Origin: Dictyophora rubrovolvata
Taxonomy: Eukaryota > Basidiomycota > Agaricomycetes > Phallales > Phallaceae
Assembly (NCBI GenBank): GCA_029959195.1
Contig: CP114127.1
Location: forward strand, 558,001 to 622,000
Length of the DNA stretch: 64,000 nt
Direction of reading: 5' to 3'
In this document: positions 46,901 through 58,669 of the stretch, piece by piece
Numbering within the stretch: position 1 is the stretch's first letter
How the letters are laid out: every line of letters begins with the position of its first letter
Position numbers and translations under genes: made by a program
The notes under the pieces: generated by a model
Seen by the model: only the letters and a program-made list of their open reading frames with translations
What the model was told of the DNA's origin: nothing
The model's database searches: none

Positions 46901-48949
46901 TTGGACTAAAAGCGAAGCGAGAGTGGTTCTCCTGTTCCCTCTTGAGAATATGTAGGCACCGCCGACTTCCATTATATGTCTTCTTGCTTACCCATGATTT
47001 GAAGCATGGCACCTACTTGATGGGTTTCCCAAGGAACTGATGAAGAGTTTGATCTATAATCCAGTTCAATTCGCTGAGAAAACGTGAAATACACGTTGAG
47101 GCAATTTGAGAGCTTGCGGGAGATAATCATTTTAAGCTTGAGATGAGATTTCAGTTCGTACCACTCGGGAACGGAGAGAGTTGAACAATCTTCACACCTC
47201 AGTGAGACGCATTGTTGCTTTTTTCCTAGTAAGCCATTGATTGCCTTTTTTTATGTTCCCTCGAGCAACACGGTCGAACTAAGGACGAAATCCAACCTAG
47301 TCATGCTTTATTTCGGTTGAGCAATAAACATGTGTTCAAAATGGCGAGCGATCATCGCGTGCAGTCCAAGAATTGCATAAAATGCGAACCGCCTTTTCGA
47401 CGTAAGTGCGTTGAGTCTTCCAGATGCCATAAATTATCGCCTGATTCGACACGAGTCCGTAAAGCAGGCAGGCAAATCTTTTATGAGGGAAACGAAGCTG
47501 ACACCTCTGCTTAATTGCGCCACTTAAGCTACAGTCGCGTGATATAATATTGAATCAATCATTTCCAATATTTGATTTTTCTAGATTTTCCCCAGGGTTG
47601 AGTATTTGAGTCAAATTTAGGTTAAGGCGAGGAATTTGCACGATGCGCTCACTGGTTGGTGCCGGTGAAGGATGGTAAGCGGGCGTGCCGTACAGTCACG
47701 TGTTGGTTTGCGTGACTAAACGTGTTCAAGTAAATTGACATTGCGTCCTACCATCTCAGGCTACACCTATGGATATGATTCTGGACCTTTTTTCTACGCG
47801 AATCGAGACAGTTCCGGTACTGCTTTTTGTTACTCATTTAGGTTATCGGCTTTCGACTATGAATCAAGATCGGAGTGTCGACGCGACCTCAGCACCTCCA
47901 GCGGCCAGTCTGGCAACTGTGTGCCATTTAACCCTCGTGGACAAGTCTTGCAGCTTATCACGAATGTCGAATTTTTCTTCCTGTCAGGAAAAGAGATACC
48001 TCCCTACACGTCGATGTCTGGTGGAATTACAAATGACCCGGCGAGCGGCAACAAGTTACAATACTGAGGCTCTTAGGCTGCGATACACGAGTCACTCAAA
48101 CTAATCGCTGGTAATGCACTTTTCCCATTTGGCAATAAGTGAAAAAAAATCACTCAAGATTTGATCTATAGAGATCATATTTGAGCGGCATGTATTGTTC
48201 GTTCCTAGCGCGCTCTCACACACACCCATGGTCGGACTTTTCTCTTTTGAATATCGGAAAGTTTTCAAAACCACAATTTTGGGTTACAACATGCGGAAAC
48301 AGCTCTTTTGTTAAATGAAAAACCGAGTTACCATGTTCCCCCACCCCACGCCCCCATTTCTTAGCGTTGCCAGTCCGGCGTGATATTGTATTTGCCGGAG
48401 CAGCCAGCCTGAGGGTGTTCTTTGTGGCGCTCTTGGGAATATCTCATAGGCTGACACTTTGGCATTGCGCGCGCGCGCAGTTTGAAGTGCCAAGTTGCAT
48501 CACAGAATCTGATTTACGAATCTGGCGAAGTTTCTATGTATGTCTTATTCTTGATTTCTTAATTTCTCTCAAGTTTCTCAAGCGCTTGGTTTGATCGCCG
48601 GGCATTGCCATTGAATTCAATTCAAGCTAACCTATGAATTAAAGCACAGCATTTATATACAAGTCTAGTGAAATGCACTACAATGTTTTGGCAAGGCACG
48701 TACCCTTTTAAATTTTTCGCTTATCCCGAACTTTCATTTCATGATATCACTAATATTTGTTTCTGGAAAATTTTGGACTGGTTTAGGAATAACACATGTC
48801 GAGGAAGTCAAATTTTGGATACCTGTTTTCAAGAATTTCTGATGTTCTTATGCAATTTTGTTAGTTCTATATACAAAATGAAGCAATTGCATACTAGTCC
48901 GTTCAGTGCAAAAGGTAAGTTCCAATTAACTCCAGTGTTGTGATTCAAT
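43950..48949. other. 5-kb gene-poor region
   Basis: No gene could be supported. Frames longer than 100 codons near 44983-45414, 45487-45813 and 47735-48104 mostly lack an ATG start and show no family features; 47769-48104 has an ATG but no recognisable domain. Minus-strand ATG frame 46727-46972 (81 aa, MEVGGAYIFSRG) and the one following it (46480-46698) look weakly coding but could not be spliced together. Palindromic words such as GTAC, CATATG and GCATGC are frequent at 45120-45790. Confidence 0.35.
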
Positions 48950-49882
48950 CTAAGCAGTAACGGCTGCGACTTTGGCGTAAGACTCTTTCACAGAAGGCCT
49001 TTCCATCAACGATTCGTAGTATTTGGTGAGATTAGGATACTTTTCTGCACTCAGCTCCAAACCGGCAAAACCTTTAACATGAATCCCTATAAAAAACGCT
49101 TGGTAATCTTGTTCTCGGTGAGGTTTCAAGTAAACTACTCACATGGAAGGACAGAGCAGTCTGAATGGTTTGTATGGTTAGAGATCGCTTGAGACATTAG
49201 TAAAGATTGCTCCTCACCAACAATGGTGAAGTGATGTCCACAAATATAATCACCCTGTTCTGCTAAACGCTTCTCCAAAACATCCCATGTGCGATGAGCC
49301 TCACTCTTGTATCGTTCATACACGGAGTCGTGAATGTCCTTGATGGGGTGAAGATGTTTCCAGTATACCGCTTGCTCGGTCATGACATTCTGTCCAGAAT
49401 TCTACAAAATCGTTTATGAATTAGCCCAAAATTCGGTGCTAATCCAGACTCACAGAAAAATAAAGCCAGGTGTGAATGTCAGTACGACCTTTGAGATCTG
49501 TAGCAAAAAGTTTGTTTTCTTTGTCGAAGCGCTCTACGAGGTATAACAGGATAGCACCAGATTCCCAGATGACGTAGTCCCCGTTGGTATGGTCGACAAG
49601 AGCCGGGACACGTCCATTTCTAAATAAATTTTTAATTGAATGAATTTCTGGAGGTCTAGATAAAACAAACGTACGGATTAATTTTAAGGAAGTCGGGTGA
49701 TTTAATACCGTTGGGACCATCGCCGAAATCCTACAGGGCCATTAAGACAAGGCTAACAAAATGGAAGACAGAAGTTTAACCTTGTGAACTAATTTGTAGG
49801 TGACGCCTAATTCTTCCGCAGCAATAACAAGCTTCATGGGATTGGGGACGGCATTAGAAATGTAGATTGTTACGTCGGACAT
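48950..49882 (-). CDS. Ure2p-like glutathione S-transferase
   Basis: Cytosolic GST with thioredoxin-fold N-terminus and helical C-terminus, about 220 aa. The N-terminal exon reads MSDVTIYISNAVPNPMKLVI; further exons give DFGDGPNGIKSPDFLKINP, NGRVPALVDHTNGDYVIWES with GAILLYLVERFD, and NVMTEQAVYWKHL. The motifs N-G-R-V-P-A-L and E-S-G-A-I-L-L-Y-L are the glutathione-binding region of the fungal Ure2p-like class, large in wood-decay basidiomycetes. A short exon (DCSVLPW) precedes the last exon, which ends VKESYAKVAAVTA. Substrate unknown; detoxification is inferred from the family. Confidence 0.88.
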
Positions 49883-51576
49883 GTCTATGTAACTTGAGGA
49901 ATTTGAGATGGCAAATTACAATCCAATAATTTGACAAGGTCTGAGGTGATCTCAAATCCCAAGTCTCCATACTTTCATTCCTTTTATAGCATTGAAATAA
50001 GACCCTGACTTTTGCCTCTGCGATGATGGAACGGAACAGTGTAGTAATAGTGGAATAGATGACAAATGCTTTCATACCCGAGAACCAAGATCACAACAAA
50101 TCTACGCGATATACAACGTATCAGGTCAATTCTACAATGTACATAAAGGTTGTCCTTACTCACCATTCCCAAATACGCCTCCCGTACTCGTTAATTTCAA
50201 TAGCTGTTGCAGTCTAGTTGATAATTGAGGATGTCGCGTGTTACTTCAGTCTCGAAAAAAATTCTTCGCTTGGTAAACATGGCTTGATAAACATGCTGGA
50301 GTGAGTAAGTACGTCGGCCGGAGCGGTTAGTCATCCCCAGAAAAGTGAAGAGCGCCCAATGGCTCGGAAGAAGCCGATACGAAGAAATGCTTCCGCTAAT
50401 CATGCACTCATCGTTTCTGAGTAGTATTCCGCCTGCGAATTCTGCCAGTGAACCTTATTCCCAACTTTGTTGATTCCTGGAGTTGTGCTTGGTTTATATT
50501 GATTATAAAATACGGAAACTCATGGATCTTTCTAGTAATTCATCATCAATAGTCGTCTGTTTACCTCCATTCACTGACGGGCTATCAATTTAGCTCGGTA
50601 ACAATCTGTATCTCCTTTTTTCAAAGTCGTTTCGTGTCCAACTCGTAGTGGAACTGCCGAGCTTATATTACCTACTGGTTGTGCTATCGCAACATGCATT
50701 ATTCAACGAAATTATAAAGAAGTCGCGTACTAATGACACGCGTTGGTTATCGTTTTACGAGCGGAGCTTATGAAACTGACATCTTACCTTCGAGTTGGAG
50801 GGAGACCGTTCAAAACTTTTCATGTCGACATCCAACATGAGGGGTGCTTTCAAAGTACAGCGAGTACCATGTTTGTTTGATCATGATAGCTAATTATCGG
50901 TGTTTTGACACTATTCGCAGCCGCAGTTGACATCCAACCGGGGCTGCCAGTTTATGAGCCGATTTTGCCTTGCGATAGACTTCCCTTCCCTTTCCAGACT
51001 TCTTCAACCTTCTGAGAAGTTTGCCTTGCTCCTCGTTGAGTGGTGGTTTTTGAGACCCGTCGTCGGGCTTTCGACATCATACAATCGTCTCTACTGCCTA
51101 GATCATCAGTATTGAACGCCCGTTAAACTCAGTTCAACATATATCACATCTACATTACGGGATTACGGGAAAGGGGTCTTCATCTCCAAGTGCCTGGGAA
51201 GTTCATTTCGGTGAACCCGCCATTTCCGAAGCAAGGCCTATATTGAGGGTAGGCCCAGTTCACGGCAATTTCAAATTGACAAAGGTTCGACGACTATTTA
51301 ATTCAGAACCATACCTACTTTGCAACTGTGGAATCACTCACTGCCTATCTTTGGTATCATTTGTAAGGTTTATCTTTGGAATTGAACTACACGCATCTCA
51401 GTCCGAAAGTTTGATGTAGCTTGTTTTTAGAATATCAAGTTGTGGCCAACACAATTCAATTTTGCATCTTTCGAACCCTGTTCCACTGATATTCTCAGAC
51501 TCATGATAGTGAACTGGCAAATACTGTTGGACGACTCAAAATGCCGTTATATAATTAATATAATCTCTCCCACCAC
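49883..51576. other. Intergenic, no gene supported
   Basis: Only short frames without ATG or family features. Confidence 0.35.
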
Positions 51577-51912
51577 CTATTCAAAAAAAAAGCCTTCTAT
51601 CGAAACCTTTTTCATTTTTGGACTTTCACTAGGAATAACTATTCCCCGGAGCGGTTCATCTGAAGATGAGGCGTTTGATTTAATATCCATGGTATCTATT
51701 TGAATTGTTTCCTCCTCCTTACTAAATACATTTGCAGGTAGCCAAGTAACGTAGCCAGTCAGCCATATGCACCGGTGGTGTAATGCATGAGCTAATTTTA
51801 AACAAAGTGCGGTTATCATGCGGCAATCCATGCGTTGGTTGGACTGTCCGAACGATCGAGACCTTTGTAGTAGTCGTAAGCATGATTTGTTTCTGACATT
51901 ATCTTCCATCAT
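51577..51912 (-). CDS. Hypothetical small protein (111 aa)
   Basis: ATG-initiated uninterrupted frame with a basic N-terminus (MMEDNVRNKSCLRLLQRSRS) and a Ser/acidic C-terminal half. A TATATATA box on the same strand near 51968 is about 55 bp upstream, a reasonable promoter spacing. No family recognised. Confidence 0.3.
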   Translation of the reverse strand: MMEDNVRNKSCLRLLQRSRSFGQSNQRMDCRMITALCLKLAHALHHRCIWLTGYVTWLPANVFSKEEETIQIDTMDIKSNASSSDEPLRGIVIPSESPKMKKVSIEGFFFE

Positions 51913-52617
51913 CTATCCCATGCAATGATCACTGACGTGGCAACTCGCTTCATGTGTTAAATTAAGATATATATACGTGGAGCATCTAAATTAGGTATTA
52001 CAATGTTTGGTCAAACGTTATAAACAGCAACTGAGTGCAGAAAAGAAAAGGTAGCTCTACCATGAAATATATACTGCCAGAACGAAAGTCAAAATAAAAA
52101 TTGCTTGGTATTTTTCTTTTTGAATTAAGAAGACGAAAGAATTCGGATGACGAAAGGGGAAAAGTATAATGCATGATCCTTTCGGTCGGAACAGAGGAAG
52201 AATGATAATATCGATAAGGAGGTGGGAATACATACTGTTTCTGTTCCAATCAGGATATCAGGAAAGGCGTTTGTGAGAAGGCATAAAATATTGTAGAGCG
52301 TGAACACCCAAAAAAGTCAAGAAATGTGCCATACACAACTTCGAAATTTAGTCAGCTCTTTTCCTTTCTTCTACAATTTTGAAATTATCCAACCCCAGCC
52401 AAATTCACTCGCAAAGCACATGTAAGTCATTTACGGTTTCGTGACGAGAGAGAGAGAGATGTACGGAAACGGAAAAGAAAAAAAACAGATATTGAGAGAA
52501 AGAACAACGATTAGGGATGATTGACGATGACGGACAGAAAAACACAAGAAAAGATTGATGGCAACTTTAAGGAAACAGCGCCGGATGTGTTTGACGAACA
52601 AAAGAGAAGGATATAGT
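51913..52617. other. Intergenic, Rho GTPase 3' side
   Basis: Purine-rich tracts including a GA repeat near 52450; no gene supported. Confidence 0.3.
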
Positions 52618-53628
52618 TCAACAAATGTGACAGCATTTGCCCCTTTCTTCATCTTCAGCTTCGTGAGTATGAGCTTTGGTTCCTTCTCGCATGAGCATGC
52701 TAGCCCGAGTCGCTGCTTCAAAAACATCGTCCACACCCTCGCTCTTAAGAGCGCTGCATTCTTTGTAGGCACGAGCTCCTATTTCTCCAGCGACACGCCT
52801 GCCAGCTTCGGTACTCACGAAGAGATGAGAGTTAGGCGAACCAGGTGGCGGACGCAAGTCAGTTTTGCAGCCAACTAGAATGACGGGGACATGGGGACCA
52901 CAAATGGAGCGGACCTCCTCAATCCACTTGGTAAGCGAGCTGTCAGCCTGAAAGTCAAATCTCAGGGTAAACTAAGAGGCGGGTACCTTAACGGTAACAT
53001 TCTCCAATGAGTCTGGCGTATCTACCGAGAAAGCGATAAGGATGACGTGGGATTTCGAGTATGACAGTGGTCTAAGGCGCTGTGATAGCACATTGGGGCG
53101 CAAATTAGCCTACGTGGTTGTGCAACAAAAAAGACAACGAACTTCATATTCTTCTTGACCACTGTGAAACAGATAAGCTATTTATCAGTTTGAAATGTAT
53201 TTAGACATACGCAGTATCCCACAAGGCTAGTTGGACTGGCTTGTTGTCGAGGCGGATCTCTGCAACATAGTTGTCGAAAATGGCTTAGGGGAGGTGATCA
53301 ATGCCAAGTATACTACATGGCCAGAAGTGTTCTTACTTGGGTGCTAAATGTTTCAAATCATTAGACAGAACTCTGGAGAGGCTAACATGACCTACGTATT
53401 CCTTTGGAAACTCCCCCAAGGCAAAGCAACACAAAAGACTCGTCTGAAAAGAGGATATCTCAGCACTCTCTAGCCAAAATCGAATACCAAGAGAATTGAC
53501 CTTTCCACAGGCACCATCGCCCACAATGACGAGTTTCCGACGAATCTGTTTTGGTAAAGAGTTGAGTATGGTACCACCGTACCGAGGCGCGACAAAAAGG
53601 AGAAGTGGCGCACTGGATTTTGTGACAT
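52618..53628 (-). CDS. Rho family small GTPase (Rho2-like)
   Basis: Membrane-anchored molecular switch for polarity, cell-wall or actin control. The start exon MSQNP joins by a GTGCGC donor to [19 protein letters not shown] (P-loop). Then come [13 protein letters not shown] (switch I), WDTAGQEEYERLRPLSY (switch II), LVGCKTDL (guanine specificity), SAL and a C-terminal CCHIC prenylation CAAX box. WIEEV, the absence of a long N-terminus and the switch regions fit Rho2/RhoA better than Rac or Cdc42. A 7-nt exon (53337-53343, CACCCAA) supplies His-Pro and the first base of Thr of the effector loop HPTIFDNYV. About 205 aa. The gene looks intact. Confidence 0.9.
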
Positions 53629-53865
53629 GAAAAATACAAGATTGACGAAAAAATGACTAGAGTAGGAAAATATAAATGCAAGGGATGAAGCAAATAAGAA
53701 AGGACGATGAAAATCGTAAGGAGAGGAAAGGGAATGAGGTGTGTAGTAAAGCTGTGCGTCAGGAATCCTCGGCCTTGCGGTTTTAGCGCCTGAGTGACCG
53801 CGAAACAACGACTCGGCGAATGGTGGAATGTTGGCCCGCAATTCAGACACATTTAACACACAAAC

Positions 53866-53878
53866 TATATATATATAT
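53866..53878 (-). promoter_or_regulatory. TATA tract upstream of the Rho GTPase gene
   Basis: A 13-nt alternating TA run about 240 bp upstream of the start codon at 53628. Confidence 0.4.
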
Positions 53879-53946
53879 GAATAGGTAGTGTACATGTATT
53901 TAGTTGTCCGTTCCGAGTGCCTTCGAAATTATACATTGTAAGGTAA

Positions 53947-54359
53947 TCAATTCAAAAAGGACGTCAGACCTCGCGTGCCTCGTCTTTTCCAGAAATACGA
54001 AATCAGAACTGCAGCTCCAACGACGAACATAATGCCACCTGCAAGACTGAGTCCAAGAATGGTACCCATGGAAGGATGCGAAGAGCCTATCGAGAGCGTA
54101 GCAGAAGGTGACGTGGAATGCAATGAATTAATGGTCTCTGATAGTGTGCTAGTTGAAGAGCCAGAAGCTGACGGGCTCGTTTCACGAGTAACGGAGAATG
54201 ACGAAGATGTGTTACTTCTGCATTCCAACGTCATTCTTCATATATTCAATAATTACGGTTAGATACCACTTACGTAGATTGTAATATATCATTCGTGGGT
54301 ATCGGATATGAACGTGAGGAATCATTTCCACTTCCATCCGATGCGAGGTTGTTTAACAT
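53947..54359 (-). CDS. Ser/Thr-rich single-pass membrane protein
   Basis: A two-exon model starting MLNNLASDGSGND and spliced (TCTAC|GTAAGT...) to MTLECRSNTSSSFSV. It has a long Ser/Thr-rich stalk, one transmembrane helix (ILGLSLAGGIMFVVGAAVLIS) and a basic cytosolic stop-transfer WKRRGTRG, ending SFLN; about 122 aa. The layout (glycosylated stalk, helix, short basic tail) is that of fungal cell-surface proteins. No signal peptide is visible, so 5' exons may be missing and this may be only the C-terminal part of a larger protein. Confidence 0.55.
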
Positions 54360-55215
54360 ATGTCATGAACATTCGTCGCCGGCGGACGTTGGGTAAGAGA
54401 GACGGGGATAAGAAAGGTGATGGCGAAAATCAAGGGGTGGGCAAGGTACGCAGTAGCGTACTTATGCTGTGATTAGAGCTGAGACGGTGTCAGATGATAA
54501 CCGTAGACGGAAAGCAAACCCCTAGATCGCGTAGACAGTGGGAGATGATCTGCCAGGGAAAATAGGCATCAAGGCAATTATGGAGAGAAGATATAGAGCT
54601 AATGTGGATCACATGCGAGGAAAGGAGATCCGTGGAAACCAGCCGTAAATGAATGTTCTTTTTGGTGAATAAGATCGAATCATGATACAAAAAAGCCAGG
54701 AGGAGCCAGGAGGACGCTTTGAATGAAGGTTATACGAAATGCACACAATCATAGCGCCTTGGGATCGTCTAACCATTTTGAGCGAGGTACACCGAATGAA
54801 TGGCCAATAGCCAACAATCCCAATGACGATGAGCAAAGTTTATGTGCGATTATCAATCCGTTACATAAACCTTCAAAGATAAAATGTTCTGCCGGTCCAA
54901 TAGCGTAAAATTTAGACCCAACTGTCTCACAGTTATCTCAGTTTGTTAGGCAGAACGAACAAGTCTAGATGCAATCAAAACATCAGAAATCGTATTCACA
55001 TGTCGGACATACGTGTACAAGATGCCGTACGTCAGTGACATCAAAACATGCACCATTTCTAAGAGGCGTTGGTATCATTAACGAATGGATATCTTGTAAT
55101 AAGCAGTTTTAGGATCCGAATGACTGAAAAAAATGTGAATGATAGTCCATACATCAGGAAATGAAGTTCTGCTCACATGGGTTTCAGCCCAAGAGAAGTT
55201 TGATCAGTAATTCAA
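54360..55215. other. Intergenic, no gene supported
   Basis: Short frames only (for example 54609-54836 minus, without an ATG). May contain missing 5' exons of the preceding gene. Confidence 0.3.
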
Positions 55216-55563
55216 TTAGACATGTGAAGTCTTTTTGTTGCTGGAACTATCTTCGGAACCCCGTAAAAGACTCGCTGTATTCAAGTTCTCGTTGCTATGA
55301 ACATTTTGTGTCTGATGACGATCCGCACTAGCAGCATCAGTCTGGCGCTGCCTCTCCTTTCCTCGACGACGTTCCTCGTCGCGTAAAACACCTTCATACA
55401 TTCTCTATGGCAACCCTCTATTAGAAACGAGAGGAAACGAGGGAAAAGATCGGCGAAGGAAGCTTACGTTGCGTTCCCATTCCTGCAAGAAATGAACGCC
55501 CCAAATTGTGAAGCCCGACAGTAGCACTGAGCCAACAAGGACCGTTTTTGCCCTTCTACTCAT
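55216..55563 (-). CDS. PET117: Cytochrome c oxidase assembly factor PET117
   Basis: Small mitochondrial inner-membrane protein needed to assemble complex IV and coupled to heme a synthesis in yeast. Two exons give about 94 aa. The first encodes MSRRAKTVLVGSVLLSGFTI with the single membrane helix and then VHFLQEWERN; the second begins RMYEGVLRDEERRRGKERQR. The Y-x-G-V-x-R-D-x-E-R-R-R motif after the helix is the PET117 hallmark. The C-terminal tail is longer and polar. Shares a 111-bp divergent promoter with the ZNHIT2-like gene. Confidence 0.9.
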
Positions 55564-55674
55564 TGCACGCAAAAGAGAGAAATAACAGCGAATTTACCGC
55601 GGGAGCACAAGTTGCTTGAAAAACGTATTAATTGCGTCCACAAGCACCCGCATGACTTAGTAAGCACCGCGATC
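55564..55674. promoter_or_regulatory. Compact bidirectional promoter, PET117 / ZNHIT2-like
   Basis: Only 111 bp separate the two start codons, so the genes must share promoter elements. No TATA box is evident, which fits housekeeping genes. Confidence 0.6.
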
Positions 55675-57222
55675 ATGAATCGCATAAAACTCAACGTCAA
55701 AACGCGAGCACCCATCGTCGAGCGGACAGACAGACCTCCTTGTGAAATGTGCGTATCTTGAGTTCTTTTGACCTTTAAAATAACAATTGACCTACCAGAT
55801 GTAAACGTCAAATATCGCGTTATGTTTGTCCAACGTGCAATCTGCCCTATTGTTCCATAGAGTGCTTCAAGTCCGAGGTAAGTTCTGTGAAAAAGTTTCT
55901 TCTTCAGTCGTCTAATTGGAGCTATAGAACCATTCAGAATGCTCAGAAACCTTCTTTCGAAAAGAAATTGAAACCGAAATCAAGCTCGATCCTAAAAAAT
56001 CCACAGATGAAAAACGAACAATGATGGAGCTATTACGCAAATTTGAGGAAGAGAGCGCACAGCAACCAGATCTATTAGCGGAGGTGGAGGGTCCTGATAA
56101 TGATGGTGAAGGTCAAGACGACCTAACTAGTAAACTTGAAGGTTTAGATTTAAGTTCGTGCCTTTCGAATCATCCGTACCCCTCGAATGAAGCTATATCT
56201 GACATGGTCAAACTTTTCCATTGAACAGATGAGACAGACACAAACACATTATGGTCATTGTTGTCCCCCGCTCAGCGCAATACATTCCTGCGAGCAATGC
56301 GAGACCCGTCCAGCGAGCTAGCTCAGCAGCTTCTAGTAGGAGAAGAGCTACGCGAATTCCATCTTCAGCCGTGGTGGGAGTCTCCCGCATTCCAAACAGA
56401 GGAGGCTACTTCAGTTGCCCCTAAATCTAGGACAGTACGATATGGATCTATTCCCGATATGATGCCTATTCCAGAGCAACTCCTCGCATCAGCTCGAAAT
56501 TCCACGCCGTCGTCTTTATTAAACGTCACTTTGCTGTACAATATACTCGCTACGTGGTACGTGTGCATGCCTGCGGATATCCCTAGATGACGACGGCTGA
56601 TGGTCTATTGGGACAGCCTAGCGTATGCGTATGTAACGCGAAAGCTATTAATGTCACCTTTATCCTCCATAAAGACAAATGATGCGGACCGAAAGATAGC
56701 GAGAGATCTGTTCAATCGGGTTGCCCCATTCTTAACTGAGAAACGGTCAACACTAGTTTTCTCAAGTGTTGACGACATACTTACGTTCTTCTGGTCTAAA
56801 CTCGCCACGGTAAGTAAGCGATGTCAAATAGCTGCCTCGCTGTCAGGTCCAACATTATGTACTGTCGCTAATATCCCACATGTTTTTTTCCTGGTGCACA
56901 GCTCTCAGACACTCCAACAGACACGTCCATCGCCAAACTTCTTACCGATACGACATCGTTACTAAACCCACCATCAATTACCACCATCAGTTCTGATGAT
57001 ACTTTTATGAGTTTACCGTGTCGCACAACATTACTCGTTCTGTCGGATATCTCACGTCTATTCGCGGACATCAAATATATATCCCACAAGCTGAACTTCT
57101 ACGCTGCGCAGTTGTGTGTGCACGACACGTTAACACTCAAAGCAGTTGTCGAAGAAACACGCATCACGGCTCTTAAAATACAATCTCAAGCCCGGAATCT
57201 CACTACTGACCAAGATGAATAA
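55675..57222 (+). CDS. HIT-type zinc finger protein, ZNHIT2-like
   Basis: Six exons (55675-55748, 55799-55877, 55928-56153, 56229-56556, 56617-56809, 56902-57222) give 406 aa with exact phase. The N-terminal HIT finger reads CEICKRQISRYVCPTCNLPY then CSIECFKSENHSECSETF, with paired zinc Cys/His in the family order; intron 1 splits the second residue after the first Cys. The middle has an acidic region and the PWWESP-type block seen in ZNHIT2 proteins, which work with the R2TP chaperone in U5 snRNP assembly in animals and fungi. Assignment to ZNHIT2 rather than another HIT protein rests on overall layout. Confidence 0.82.
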
Positions 57223-58669
57223 CAACGTACAAACACTCGACCATTCATTCGTTCGATTCGATGTGGGGGTTCTTCTAGGGAGACGGAATCGACACCTTTC
57301 CCAGTAGCCAAGGACTGTTGAATGTCGAACGGTGCATCTCCGTCGAAGTTACCCAACCCTACGGCACCGGCGTTCCAAGACATGGTAGGGTCGATATTAC
57401 TTCTGCATCACCCCATCTTACCAAAACAAAACGAGCAGTTACATAATTATGTACCAACCTGGAACTATTCCTACAAAAGCTGTACAGCCCTAGCGAGGGT
57501 TACATACATATATGTAGTGGTGGTCGGGTCATTTGATCCTTGGGTTCTGACCCTGCGTACATGCTTTACTTTGGACATAACCAAGCCTGAGCACGTTCCC
57601 GTAATGAAATAGAAATCCAATTAAGGAATTACTTTGTTTGGAGCTTTTGGCACATTCACACATGATATTATGGCTCTGAGAATCTTGTGTGTTTCCGAGT
57701 CTCGTCTTTTTCATAACCGGGTTCTTTCTTCTCTAGAGAACCTCTGAAACTTCCATTGTGCTCTTAGGGACTTAATGTTCCAAATCACAGAATTAACCAC
57801 ACTGCGTACAACGTATATATGTATTAGGGATCAATAATAAAAACTTCTTTGATTCTTTCTTCTTTGATTCTTTGATACTTCTTTTTGTTCGACTGTACAT
57901 CTATCTAAACATCTCCCCAGAGCAATGAAGGAAAAGGAAAAAAAGGGAAGGCAAGGCAAGTAGAAAAATCCATAATGATAGCCGGTCCTTAAGGGAAGAG
58001 AAGCTGGATGTGGGTGGATGGATGGAATGGGATGAGATGGGAAGGGAAGGGAAATTACATGCAAGCAAGCGATGACAAAGATGAAAAGGGGAGAAGAAGG
58101 AAACAAACAAGACGACGCGCGAATTGACTAAATTGGTTATTGATGGGACGATGAATCGTGATGAGACGAAACACAGGGATGTAAACGGGACAGTGCCAAG
58201 ACAATTGACGAGAAAAGAGCGGAAAATAAGTAATGTAGTGTGACATGGAAAAAAAAACGTCAAGAGAGAGGGATCGCCAAAATACATAAACAGTTTTTCT
58301 TCTTATTCTGCTTGATTGACTTTGTTCGAAATTGTGAGACAACATCTTGATGGCACAGGTATGAGACGGAAACCATTGAAAAAGCAAACAAAAAGGAACA
58401 AAGAAAGAGTGAAAGGGAAAAGGGTGGCAGGAAAAAGAACCATCGAGTAGCATGGCAGTTGAAGAATCTGGAAGGGAAAAAAAATAAGACAAGACGACAC
58501 AAGCGCGATAAATCTGGCGAGAGAAAAGAAATTTGTGGATATAGAATGGCAATAGAAAAAAAAGATGAAAGAAAAATTTATGAAGCAAAAAGAGAGAGAC
58601 CCAGACAAAGATCGGTCGGAAAATGACTAATGAGAAGAAGACCATCCCTCCCGCTCAGTCTTATTTCGA
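57223..58669. other. Intergenic and GATA gene 3' flank
   Basis: 57223-57830 has no supported gene (an ATG frame at 57322-57612 lacks features). 57830-58669 is purine-rich on the plus strand; its minus-strand frames are Phe/Ser/Leu-rich shadows and it probably holds the GATA 3' UTR. Confidence 0.35.

Noticed and set aside
47735-48104. Two overlapping plus-strand frames of about 110 codons
   Set aside because: One lacks an ATG, the other has no recognisable feature, and no splice model supports either.
57322-57612. 96-codon ATG frame downstream of the ZNHIT2-like gene
   Set aside because: No domain, no promoter signal, and low coding character.
58055-58645. 196-codon minus-strand frame rich in Phe, Leu and Ser
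   Set aside because: Shadow of a purine-rich tract downstream of the GATA gene; overlapping similar frames exist in two phases.
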